Source: Tetrapyrgos nigripes
Lineage: Eukaryota; Basidiomycota; Agaricomycetes; Agaricales; Campanellaceae
Length of the DNA stretch: 64,000 nucleotides
Assembly: GCA_013368315.1 (NCBI GenBank)
Contig: JAACJM010000001.1
Coordinates: forward strand, 1,426,001-1,490,000
Reading direction: 5' to 3'
The notes under the pieces are model-generated. The model saw only the letters and a list, made by a program, of their open reading frames with translations. It was not told where the DNA came from and searched no databases. The first letter of the stretch is position 1, and each line of letters starts with the position of its first letter. This document shows positions 22,778-33,400 of this stretch, piece by piece. The position numbers and the translations under genes are program-made.

Positions 22778-24314
22778 AATATAAGCAAATAATGAGAAGT
22801 TATTGGGTACATCTTTGTTAACCTAGAGATGATTGGATAGAGTAGCCAGACCACAGATACCATCTGGATCATCAAGGAGACCAGAAACTGTGATGTCAGC
22901 CCCATTGCTGTGAGTGGTTTTAGTCCAAGGGATACGGAAAGACACAGCTTTGGCACCATTGTCCAGCTGGTGCCAGCGAAAAGCGGTACCGAGTGTAACG
23001 TGGAATTTGGGATCAAATTTTGATTCAGAAGGGACAGTAGTCTCACTGAGACATCAGCAAGCCCAGAAGGTGGTAAGAGCAGCTGCCCATATGGCAGCAT
23101 GGAAGGGAATTGATAAGTCCAATGCTTTTCGCAGGACAATCAAGTGTCTGATAGTGATAGGGTACCTGGGTTCGTGTTTGAGATGAGCACTGTCCTTAGT
23201 GGCAGCTGTCTGAGCCTGCTGTATCAAACACTCGTTACTGCACCATGGGGCCAGCTTTGCATCATGCCAAGCCTTCAATCCTGAGAGCCAATTGGAAGCA
23301 GTTTTACCTGAGATTGCACCCAAATGAGAACCAATGAACGTGGACACTAGGTACTTGTCTGCCAGCATACAGTCCTCCTTGTCAATCTTGTATTTATTGC
23401 AGAATTGCATGAAGCGAGTCAAACCTGCCCCATAAGTCTCTTTCATAACCTCAACTGTTGCATCACAAATGACCCTATCATTGAACTTGCTAAATTCCGC
23501 TGGGAATTTGGACTGGTAGTATTCCTTGTTCCTCAGAGACCAAGGTGTCTCCCAGTCTTCAATCTGATGCTTTGCAAAAACGGTAGGGCGTAAGTCAGAA
23601 GGTGTAATTTTGTTATCCTTACAAGGGCGTCAAGAACTCAAGTGACTAGGGTCCACAGGAGAACGTTGGGTAGAGCCAGATGGATAAGAGGAATCAGGAG
23701 AATCTATTTGTGCAGGGAGAGGTGGCAATACATGGGATACCACAGAAGTAGGCTTTGCAGAGGATACAGAGGAGACAGGCGAGTCCAAATGAGAAGAGGA
23801 AATACAGGACGAAGAAGACACCCATGGAATTTTACTAGGGTGTGTGTCTGAAATTGAAGTACAAGGAACATGCAGGGTACCAAGAGAATGATCTGAAGAA
23901 GGTGAAGGGGGTCTGAAGGTCCAAAAGGGGTTACGAACACGTCCATTAGAGGGTGGAGATATCGTAGGTGTATTAACTGAGGAAAGAGAGGACAGGCTCA
24001 AGAAATGGAAAGGATTACTGCATGGTGATTAAGAAGAGAAAGAGAAGTATAATAGACAGTAAATGTACAATGCCAGTCCATTATGAGGTGGCAAAGACAA
24101 TGACAAAGAAGAATCCATATTAGGATGATGCATACGAAACAGTAAAGGTTTTTGAGGTGATGATGGGCACGGAACATCATTCCTCCAGGCAATGCTAGCA
24201 GCCATTGACCAGATGTGGAAAGGGTTGCTGGAAAGGAATCAGATGCGAACACAAGTAAGACTAAAGGCAACTGACTCAGGCATAATGTAAAATAGCTTTC
24301 AGTTCCTCCAGTAA

Positions 24315-24599
24315 TGTTGAGCAGGCTATGTTCTATATACGTAGCGGCAACTGCATACTTACCTGGGAATGTAGAAGTACTTGTTAGAGCGGTTTGTTAG
24401 AGGTTAAGAGCGATGAGTGTTAAGGGAAAATCCTTATTCTTGTAGGGCAATCTACAAGCCCTTATATACTGTTCTAGATAGTACATGTGACTACTTATCT
24501 AAGAACTACTGATGCAAGTAAGCGTAACTAACTAGATTACTATCTAATCTATATCTAATCTAATGTTGATGGCTGCTTACTTAATCCGCCAATTCAACA
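24315..24599 (-). repeat. 3' LTR of copia element
   Basis: On the minus strand it starts TGTTGAATTGG and ends with CTCAACA. It matches the other LTR at 283 of 285 positions; both differences are G/A at CpG sites. Confidence 0.95.
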
Positions 24600-24744
24600 C
24601 TCCCCCTTGCTAAGCTGCACCGTTAGTGCGTGTAAGCATAAAGGCGCTATAAGCAGCTGAGGTTCATCTTCGTTATATGAGATACGTTGTACCACGGTTC
24701 TCTCATACATTGTACCAAGGTTCTATTGTATGTCTCACCAAGGC

Positions 24745-27700
24745 TCAACTAGTATAAAACTGAAGTCCTAGTTGTGATCTGAACTTCTCGAATTTTTGTC
24801 TGCCAAGGTTCTTTGTAAACATATCAGCGGGATTATCGCTTCCTTCTACGAACTTTATTGTTACGTTCTCGTTTGCTACATGTTCACGAATAAAGTGATA
24901 TTTGACAGCAATGTGTTTTGAACGTCGTTCAGTAACAGGATTGGATGCGATGAATATAGATCCTTGGTTGTCCCCATAGATATCGATCGCTTTCATCTCG
25001 ATGTTAAGTTCCTTTAAGAGAGCTTTTATCCAGATGACTTGACGACTACAGTCACTAAGTGCCATATACTCAGCTTCGGTGGAGCTTAAGGCAGTTGTGG
25101 TTTGAGCTCTAGAGGCCCAATAGAAAGTTCCACGGGCCAATGTTAGGAAGAAGCCAGTATGTGATCGATGATCATTTGGGTCTGATGCCCAGTCAGAATC
25201 TGTGTATGCAGCGAGACCAGTTCCTAAAGGATCTGATTCAGTGATCTTTTTCTTGGATCCGTCATACACTAAAGCATAGTGTCGAGTACCGAGAAGGTAA
25301 CGGCAAATCCAGAGAGCTTTAGCTAGATGATCATCTGAAGGGTTTGCAGCGTGCTGTGCCATTTTGGTAACGGCAAAGGCTATGTCAGGACGTGTTCCTA
25401 ACATGATGTAAAGAAGAGACCCGATGACAGTTTGATATTTCTGTCGAAGGACTGGGTCGACTGGGGATTTGTTTTTTATAGGATAATATCCTGCAGGTAA
25501 TGGAGTAGCAGAAGCTTTCGCGTTTTGCATACCACATCATTCTAGTACCTTTTCAAGGTAGGCGCATTGATCAAGATAGATTTTGCTGCCTTTCCTGACG
25601 ATGTTCATCCTAAGAAATTCTTTGGCATCGCCAAGATCCCTGCATTCCCATTTCTTCATAAACTTTGCCTTTAGTTTGAGTACTAGCTGTTTGTCTGCTC
25701 CGCAGAATAAGGCATCATCAACGTAGACAACGGCAATGACAATGTGACCGTTCTGATTATATACGAAGATTCCGGCATCAGAATTGATTCGCTTGAAACC
25801 AAGTTCTGCCATGGACTTGTCGAGACCTTTCCACCAAGCAAGACCAGCTTGCTTAAGTCCATATAGAGCGCGAAGTAGCCGAATCACTTTACGTTCTTTA
25901 CCAGGTTCTATAAAACCTTCCGGTTGTTCCATATAGATCTCTTCTTCGAGTATGCCATAAAGATAGGCACTACGAACATCAACACCTGAGATGTGCCAAT
26001 TATTGAGGGCAGCCAATGCGAAGATAAGGCGCACCGTCTCGAAGCGAACAACTGGGGAGAAGACTTGATCGAAGTCTAGACCTTCAATCTGTGAGAAACC
26101 TTTAGCGACGAGTCTCGCCTTCTTACGACCATCAGTTTTGATGTCAAAGACCCATCGGTTTTTTATGACTTTCCTATTCTCAGGACGATCTACGAGCTGG
26201 AAAGTTCCGCGCCTGTGAAGTACCTCTAATTCTTCACGGCAAGCGATTTTCCATTCCTCTTGCTCCTTATCTGGTAAGAGCGATATTTCTCGGAGTGTCC
26301 ATTCGCGGGGAGATTTAGAGTCAATTGCATTATTAAGCAAGAGATTTATCATCTGTACTCCCCCTTCCCGGCATAGTTGTGCCTGATCTTCTAAAAGATT
26401 GTTTCCATCTGTATTAGATGCAGAGTTCTCATCGTCTGATGTGGATGAATGTGGCTTGAGACCTTCATCAGCGTCTCCTGAGTCACTTTTGTCCAGCAGA
26501 ACTAGGACCGGGATCCTGTGATTCTGCGGCTGCAGTCCCGTGTGACTGGTTTAGCTCTCGCCATGCCTCACGTTCTCTTGCGGTTCTATCAGTGTCGCGT
26601 TTATCAGCTGCGACCTGTTTATCTGCATCGCGTGCACGCATGCCAGGGGGCCGAGTGCTCCCCTGTCTCCAGGCTTGATTAGAGTCTGGTACAAATGTTT
26701 TCGGTGCTCTCCTTTCACGTTGAGTTCGTCTAGGTGCAGGAGGCAGATTCGGTGATTGCCTTGGTCGCCTCGGAGGTGTCTGTGGAAGCTGAGGTGGTGT
26801 ATCAGGTTCAGACTCAGATCTCGGAGGTGGCGTTTCCGGTGGCGATCTCCGCGGACTCTGTCTGTCAGCATCGTCATGCCGAACATCAGGTCTCCTTTTG
26901 GAAGGTGCGTTGGGTGGTATGTTAAAATGTTCGTCTTCATCTTCGCCGAACATTTGAGGAGTATCCTCATTAGGATCGTTTGGAACGTCTTTCGACGTTA
27001 TAGGAAGTCGTTTGGAGTTTGTTGTGCTTTTATCGCATCGAGGAAACAAAGTTTTGTCGAATACTGCTTGTGGTGCAGTGAATAATGCATTGTTTTTTCT
27101 CATGAATAGATCACCATGGCCACCAGGGGCAGGACCAAGATAGGTCATAAGTTCTGTTTTGGAAGCGAGTTTATTCTTTCAAATTTTCGCTGGAACAAAG
27201 ACATATGCTCCACAGCCAAGTACACGTAAGTGATCCATACGAGGCTTTTTCTTTTCCAGAACTTCATATGGTGTTATCCATTCATGTCGCCGCATCGGAG
27301 TGCGCGTATACAAATATATTGCATGTGTAACACAAAATTCCCACCAGCTATCAGGAAGACATGCGTGTTTGCGCATCGCCTCAGCTTTATCCATTATGGT
27401 GCGCATAAGGCGTTCAGCACGACCATTTTGTTGGGGGGTATATGGCGCGCTTTGTAGGATCTTGATGCCTTTGTCTTTCAACATTTCTCTGAAGGCACCC
27501 TTGACGTATTCTCCCCCTGCATCGGACATCCATTGTTCGACTTTCGCCTTGTATTGGTTCTCAACCATAGCAAGCCATTGGCGAGTTACATGTACTGGCG
27601 TTTTCTTATTGTTTAATAGAAAGGCCCATGCATTAGATGTAAAGTCGTCCAAGAAGATTATCATGTAATTGAATTTGTGGTACGATTCAGTGGGGAATTC

Positions 27701-28891
27701 TTTGAGATCCGAATGGATTAATTCAAAGGGACGCGACGCCCGTGTTTCTGATGGTGGGTAAACTCGTTGTGGTGTTTTACCTTCGAGACATCCGTGGCAA
27801 ATAGGTGGTTCTAATGGAATATTGAATTCTGGCCAACCGTCGGTATGTGTTCGAAGATGTTTGAGAACATCACGAGAGGGGTGACCAGCACGTTGATGCG
27901 CTAAGTCAAAATTGATTTCATAAATCATAGCGTCTGCCAAGGAGGCGACATCTGTTTTAGTATGAGGAAGATAATAGATAGTGTCTTCCGGTGATTGTTT
28001 GGTAAATGTCAACCAACGACGACGCATTAATTGTCCATCCGCATCTGTCATTTTGTCAGATTTCATCAGCATGATCATTTTGTCTGATCCATGAACTGTT
28101 ACTCTGTCAGATTGTAGAAATGTACCAAGTGATAGAAGACGTTGGTTCAGATCGGCAACATAATAAACAGGGGCAACTTTAAAGTAGCATGCTCCTTGTT
28201 GTATAATGACAGTACCAGCTGTATTGGTTTTGGTAACTCCATTTGCAGTTTGAATGGAGATTGGATCTACTTTATGTGACTCAACAAAATCGGTTAAGTC
28301 AAAAGTGTAATGAGCAGATGCTCCAGAGTCGAGTAACCAGGCGTTATTGTAATCTTTCTGGTTGATGAGAGTATTCTTTCCCTTGCAATTCACACAAGAT
28401 GAATAATAAGTCCCACAGGGACATAATATATTGGGTACATTATAAATAGAGGGGCTAATAGAGCCCAGAGGAGCGGTATGTATAAATATGTTACAAGCAT
28501 GTGATAATAAATTACATGCGACCGGGCTCATCATCTGCACTGTATGGGAAGTGTCAGATACTCTATTCACAATGGAAGAGAAAGAGGTTGTGGCGTACCT
28601 GTAGTACCTGCCATCATTCCAACCTTCAGAAATAATCTCCTCTTCGGAGTCAGACCCGAGGGAGATAACGTCCATGTCCGGAGAATCGGACAGAGGTTCG
28701 AGGTCCAGCATTGAGTCGGCATCCCCGCTGGCATCCGAGTTGGAAGCACTGCGGGACGTGGAGATTTCCTCGAATAACGGGGTCACCGACCGTGCTTGAC
28801 TCCACCCCGATGAATTGGAGGCGTTCATTTGGTCGAGGTCCCTGTCAAGGTCCTCGAGACCATCGTTGTACTCCCTGTCGAACTCCCCCAA
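24745..28891 (-). pseudogene. copia pol: protease, integrase, RT, RNase H
   Basis: From high to low coordinates, the protease carries LLDSGASAHYTF with the intact DSG triad. A GAG-pre-integrase zinc region shows HQRAGHPS and CHGC. The integrase core has HSDLKEFP and MSDAGGEY. The RT keeps VVYVDDALFCG and the RNase H shows AAYTDSDWASD and STEAEYMALS. A Pro/Arg/Asp-rich linker lies between integrase and RT. The frame is broken by a shift near 26490 and a TGA at 25537, at a place where homologous elements have an Arg codon. Confidence 0.9.
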
Positions 28892-28900
28892 ATACCACCT

Positions 28901-30639
28901 TCAGGTCATCTCGTCGTTGATCACCTGCATACGCTCTTTGAGCGTTTCGGTAATCACCTGCATACGCTCCTGGAGCGTTCTGGGTTTGGGGTTGACGTTC
29001 TCCTTGTCGGAATCCCCCATGTCGACGAGACCGGCCTCCCACATTCTGAGGCGCTTGGTTGACTCCTCCTTTTCCCTCTCGAACTCCTCCGAGTCCATGC
29101 TTCCCACGTTGGAAACCAGGCTGTCTGACAGCCTGTCCATCTCTTCGACCATCTCGTCGTCGTCGTCCGTTCCCACGCACTTGTCGTGGTACTTGTCGAA
29201 GTTGCTCCACGCCTCCATTTGCTGTGGAGTACCCCAGTTTGCGGTACCCCAACCGTCAGAGGCGTTGTTGTTGCGGATGTCGAACCAGTGTTTGACGTCA
29301 TGTGCGCGGGTTGGAATCGGTGTGGGAGAAGGTGGAGCCTTCAGGATGAGGGGCGACGAGGTTTTGCCAATAGTATCGTTCCATGAAAGAACGACCGTCG
29401 GAGATGATGGAAGGACGAGGGAGAGAGGCAGTGGGTTGAGACATGTGTGCTAGTTCAAGGTCTTTGAGAAGCTCACCAGTTGGCTTAATCCCATTATCAC
29501 GAGCGGTTTTAAACGCATTCTGAACAGATGAGAAAAATCTGTCAAAAGGCTTTACCGTCTCGCTAAAGAAGGGTTTACGCACATCTTTGGTAGAGGGCTC
29601 TGTGACCGTGATAGTCGGAGTTTCCTTGAAGAACTTCACTGCATGTATGACGTGAGAGTGTCCTAATTTAACAGGACCCATGCTTTGAGCTTGTTGCTTC
29701 TGGCGTGTTTGTTCACCGGCGCGTTTTCCGCGGCCTCGCCAGTTGCCACGTCCTCGGCCTTTGCCTCTCCAAGCGCTGCTGCCACTCTTATGGCGCTGCT
29801 GCTGTTCCTCGAAGACAGGAGGTTTTCCTTTGCGTTTGATTGCCGTGATTTTGGTGGCGTTGGCGGATTGAACTTTCTTTCCGCCGCGAGCCTCCCAAGT
29901 ATTGACGACATGAGTACGGAGACTATCGAGAGTTTCGTTCTCAAAGTCATCGATGTCGTCCTGAGTGATCCTGGCAATGATGTAGGCATAGATATCAGGA
30001 GGGAGTTTATTGATAACGATCATGTATTGGAGATACATGGGGATCTCGGTGTTAGTGCCTGCATTAGTGATACGGGTCAGGTACATTTTGATGAGATCGA
30101 TCGCAGCACCGGGGTGCGCGTTACGTGGGATCTCGACATTCATAGCGCGTTTGAAGTTCTGATAGACTTCAGCAGCTCCGGGCGTACCATAGAGTTCCTT
30201 GAGAGTGTCCCACATGACTCTAGCGGTGGTGATATTTTCGATCTTGGCACCGATAGCTTGGGTGACGCGGAGTTTGATGACACCCATGGCTTTGTTGTTG
30301 TCCTTTTCCCAATCAGCAACACTGCCACTAGCAGCAGCAATGAAGTGAGGGGAAGGACTACCAGCGTCAGATTCGTCATCCGTGGCGGCAGCAGCAGCAG
30401 CAGCTGCGGCAGTAGTGCCTCCAGTAGTTCCAGTGGAGCTGTGGAGTACGAGGAGCTGCGGGAGGAGCTGGAACGGGGGATGTGGATCCGACGATCTGGA
30501 TTTCTCCAGGTTTGAGGGTATTGAGGACATAGGCGATGCCCTGAGATTGGAGCCAAGATTTGGACTTGCTAGCCCAAAGGGTATAGTTCGGTCCAGTGAG
30601 TTCTGGAACGGTGGACATAAAGCTTGATCCGGAAGACAT
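28901..30639 (-). pseudogene. copia gag (frameshifted)
   Basis: The gene begins MSSGSSFMSTVPELTGPNY, the usual N-terminal retrotransposon gag pattern (…L.G.NY..W). A shift near 30430, in a GCT/GCC-repeat stretch, changes frame. The body with the UBN2-like helical region (LKELYGTPGAAEVYQNFKRA) reads on to 29298. A basic RGKGRGRGNWRGRG box stands in for a zinc knuckle. A further shift near 29310 leads into an acidic segment ending in a TGA at 28901, after which the same frame continues into pol. Confidence 0.8.
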
Positions 30640-30945
30640 TTCAAATGTAATCTGGGGATATAATCAAACTGTCAGCATAACATCCTATATGCAAGATAAG
30701 TGGTGGTGTTAAGAACGCGCCATAAAAATAAATTGAAAGCTGCGGCTAGCGCGCTTATGACAGTGATTATCCCTGGTGTGCTTTATACCAGCTTGCAGCC
30801 ATGAAGGCGCTACTGAGCACATACAGCAGCCACGAAGGCGCATGTAAAGAACTTCTGCCACAAAGGGCGATGTTCAAGCAGCTGCAGGGGCACTACCAGG
30901 TATTACGCAGTCTAGGACTTGCTGCCAGTGATGGCGCGATGTCCA

Positions 30946-30966
30946 GGGCTTGCGGGGCCCATAACC
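30946..30966 (-). promoter_or_regulatory. candidate half-tRNA primer binding site of copia element
   Basis: Directly next to the 5' LTR, the plus strand reads GGGGCCCATAACC up to the LTR border. This resembles the anticodon arm of eukaryotic initiator tRNA-Met, where CAU is followed by AACC. Drosophila copia and yeast Ty5 use this internal tRNA region as primer. Confidence 0.55.
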
Positions 30967-31251
30967 TGTTGAGCAGGCTATGTTCTATATACGTAGCAGC
31001 AACTGCATACTTACCTGGGAATGTAGAAGTACTTGTTAGAGCAGTTTGTTAGAGGTTAAGAGCGATGAGTGTTAAGGGAAAATCCTTATTCTTGTAGGGC
31101 AATCTACAAGCCCTTATATACTGTTCTAGATAGTACATGTGACTACTTATCTAAGAACTACTGATGCAAGTAAGCGTAACTAACTAGATTACTATCTAAT
31201 CTATATCTAATCTAATGTTGATGGCTGCTTACTTAATCCGCCAATTCAACA
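30967..31251 (-). repeat. 5' LTR of copia element
   Basis: The 285-bp LTR is followed on its right by the AGTAA target duplication. Confidence 0.95.
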
Positions 31252-31304
31252 AGTAATTCAAAGGACAGGAGGAGTTTGTCCTGAAACAGTAGGTCACCCA
31301 ATTC

Positions 31305-33400
31305 TCAGTGCAAGATAGGGTCAGCAGGGTTATCAGCAGAAGTGACATATTGTAATGTAGGCATGATATGGAGTGGGTTCAGAACCTCATAAATGCAATG
31401 AACAGAGAAATTAATCCATGGATTGGGACTGTGTCCCTTGCCCAGTGCACCTATAGTGCCCTGATTGTCCGAGTGTATAAGGAGGTTCACATCTCAGTAA
31501 TCAAAACATTCTAGGAAATACACCAGCAATTCCACAGTGATGGTCTCCAGGTAGCAGATGTCCTGACCAGGACAACGAGCTTTCCAGTCACCACAGAGGT
31601 GAAAGCGAGCCCATTGCTTGCCAATGACAATCCCTATATCCCAAGAAGTTGAGGTGTCTACATATAAATGCAGATCTTTGGGAGTTGTCTTTGGGAGCAA
31701 AAGACGAGAGAAGGAGGGCTGAGAGAGCACCTCCAACCACCACTCCAAGTCCTTAATGAGTCTGTGAGGAGGAGTGTGACAAATGAAGTAGTCAGCTTTG
31801 AAGGTAGCTGTGAAATTGGAGAGGGATGGGAGATGAGAGTGGCCATCAACATACACAAAAGCACAATGGCATAAGGTGCCATGTACCTTTTCCACCAGTT
31901 TGAGATTGCAGAGCTGGCTTTTAAAGGCATCTAGGAACTGGTGTATGCAGAAAATGTATTTGAGACATTTGTTCTCAGGTAGAGAAACAAGTTTGCGAGG
32001 AAGGTTCCAAAGGAAACCAATAAAAGTCATTTCAAAAATGAACTCGGCCTCTCCTTTGTCCTCAGCTGAGTGCCAAGGTATACCCAAGTGTTCAATGGAG
32101 GAGAGCATACTAACCTTATTGTAGGCATATGTGAAACGCTTGGGACCTTCGACCCCATGTATGGTACCTGTTGGTGTATGAAGAGGTTTAAAGTTGTCCT
32201 CACAACACTTGACAGGTGTAATACCCTTTGCTGCCCAAATCACGAGAGTAGCATTGGCAATCATACCTGTGTTACTGCTGGCAGAGGCACAACTGAAAGG
32301 GACACAGTGGTCTATCCAAAAGGCACCTTGAAGGTCCTGAACCACCAGGTACAGCTTGTGATAGGGAAGGGCTGGGACAGTACAGTGGAATTTCTTGATG
32401 TTGAGAGCATACGCCTGGGTACCTTCTGGAGCGGAAGCAATCTGTACCAACAAGGAACATAAGACCACAAGTTATGGCACTGCCATGAGGAGAGGAGAGG
32501 GATGAGCAGAAAGAACTTCAACATCTCGTCTCAGACACACGATAGATACTCAATGTCCCAATCTTCCTGAACAAGCATTCAAGGGAAAAACATAGGTGAT
32601 GAGAGAGAAAGTCATCATCACCCGAAGGCATGGAGACACAATAGTTACTTGACATCTCTGGGCACGCAATAGATACTCAGCGTCCCAATCTTCCCAAACG
32701 AGAGTGTTCAAGGGAAATCATGGGTGATGAGAGAGAGGGTCATCATCACCCAAAAGTATGGAGACGCGATAGGTACTCAACGTCTCTGGGCACATGATAG
32801 ATACTCAATGTCCCAATCTTCCTGAACAGGAGCATTCAAGGGAAAGAACATGGGTGATGAGAGAGTCATCATCACACAAAAGCATGGAGACACAATAAAT
32901 ACTCGATGTGTCCAGCATAAGACCAAAGACATGACAAAGAAAGGTATGAAAAGTGGAAGGGAGAAAGGAAAGGGTAAAAGGGAGAAAGGAAAAAGAAGAA
33001 TGAGAGGGAAAACACTCACCAATTCAGCCACTGTCATGGCAGTGTCAAACTTTGTAGGGAAATCGCCTTTATCAATAAAGGAGTTGATGGAGGCATGCTC
33101 AGGGACCATTCTTGAAAGATTACAGCAAACCCTGTACTTGATGAGGTCAGGTCCTTGGAGAGAAGAGGCGACAATGAGAGGAGACACAATAAAAGGTCCC
33201 CAAAGAATGGTCTCTGCTTCTTCTTGTGTGTAGGGGCCCACAAAACGACCAGTGTCCTTCTCACCCTGAATGTATTCCCTGACTACCCTGGGTCCCTCAC
33301 CCTTGAAACAAGAAGGGTCATTACACATGATGACTGTCTCTAGGATAGGTGGAAGTCAACCAATGGGGAAACCCTCTCATAAATTACGAGTAAGGAAGGG
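31305..33400 (-). pseudogene. RT and RNase H of the DIRS-like element, with one intron
   Basis: The RT palm begins with the segment CNDPSCFKGEG and runs through NSFIDKGDFPTKFDTAMTV. It is cut by an intron with clean GTGAGT/CAG ends (33019-32442), then resumes ASAPEGTQAYALNIKKFH. The RNase H part contains VDTSTSWDIGIVIG, ETITVELLVYFLE and SDNQGTIGALGKG. This sequence type is common in Agaricomycete genomes as part of tyrosine-recombinase retroelements. TGA stops lie at 33377, near 33362 and at 31494; each replaces a position where an Arg codon CGA would fit. Confidence 0.8.
32541..32925. repeat. 127-bp minisatellite, three tandem copies
   Basis: The motif AGATACTC starts at 32544, 32671 and 32799, giving periods of 127 and 128. 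Each unit also contains CCCAATCTTCC, TTCAAGGGAAA, GATGAGAGAG, TCATCATCAC and ATGGAGAC in the same order. The array lies wholly inside the 578-bp RT intron. Confidence 0.9.

Larger units (their letters stand above)
15398..24001 (-). pseudogene. tyrosine recombinase of the DIRS-like element, split by gypsy
   Basis: The enzyme would have joined the cDNA circle to the genome. The N-terminal, DNA-binding part lies at 24001-22778 and contains LVSTFIGSHLGAISGKTASN. The catalytic end lies at 15780-15398 and carries GHSFRIG (the His-x-x-Arg pair), ALGGW and a Tyr in LLYWRQL (nucleophile candidate). The frame is continuous across the junction if the gypsy element and one copy of its AATAT duplication are removed, which proves the insertion site. 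TGA stops at 23630 and 23054 interrupt the frame. The second falls where the first catalytic Arg is normally found in an FW-x-C-R-R-x-x-E block. Not functional. Confidence 0.8.
24315..31251 (-). mobile_element. Ty1/copia LTR retrotransposon
   Basis: The element has 285-bp LTRs at 24315-24599 and 30967-31251 with two differences, and AGTAA duplicated at 24310-24314 and 31252-31256. Genes run on the minus strand in the order gag, protease, integrase, RT, RNase H, which defines copia. The polypurine tract AAGGGGGAG abuts the 3' LTR. Next to the 5' LTR is GGTTATGGGCCCCGC, which resembles the complement of an initiator-tRNA anticodon arm. Frameshifts near 30430, 29310 and 26490 and TGA stops at 28901 and 25537 make it non-functional. 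It sits between the RNase H and recombinase regions of the DIRS-like element. Confidence 0.95.

Noticed and set aside
29685..30515. 276-codon plus-strand frame in the copia gag region
   Set aside because: It is the antisense of gag, opened by its GCT/GCC repeats.
32541..32925. Three regular repeats considered as a CRISPR-like array
   Set aside because: Units are 127 bp, contiguous, without short repeats separated by unique spacers, and lie in a eukaryotic intron; an ordinary minisatellite.
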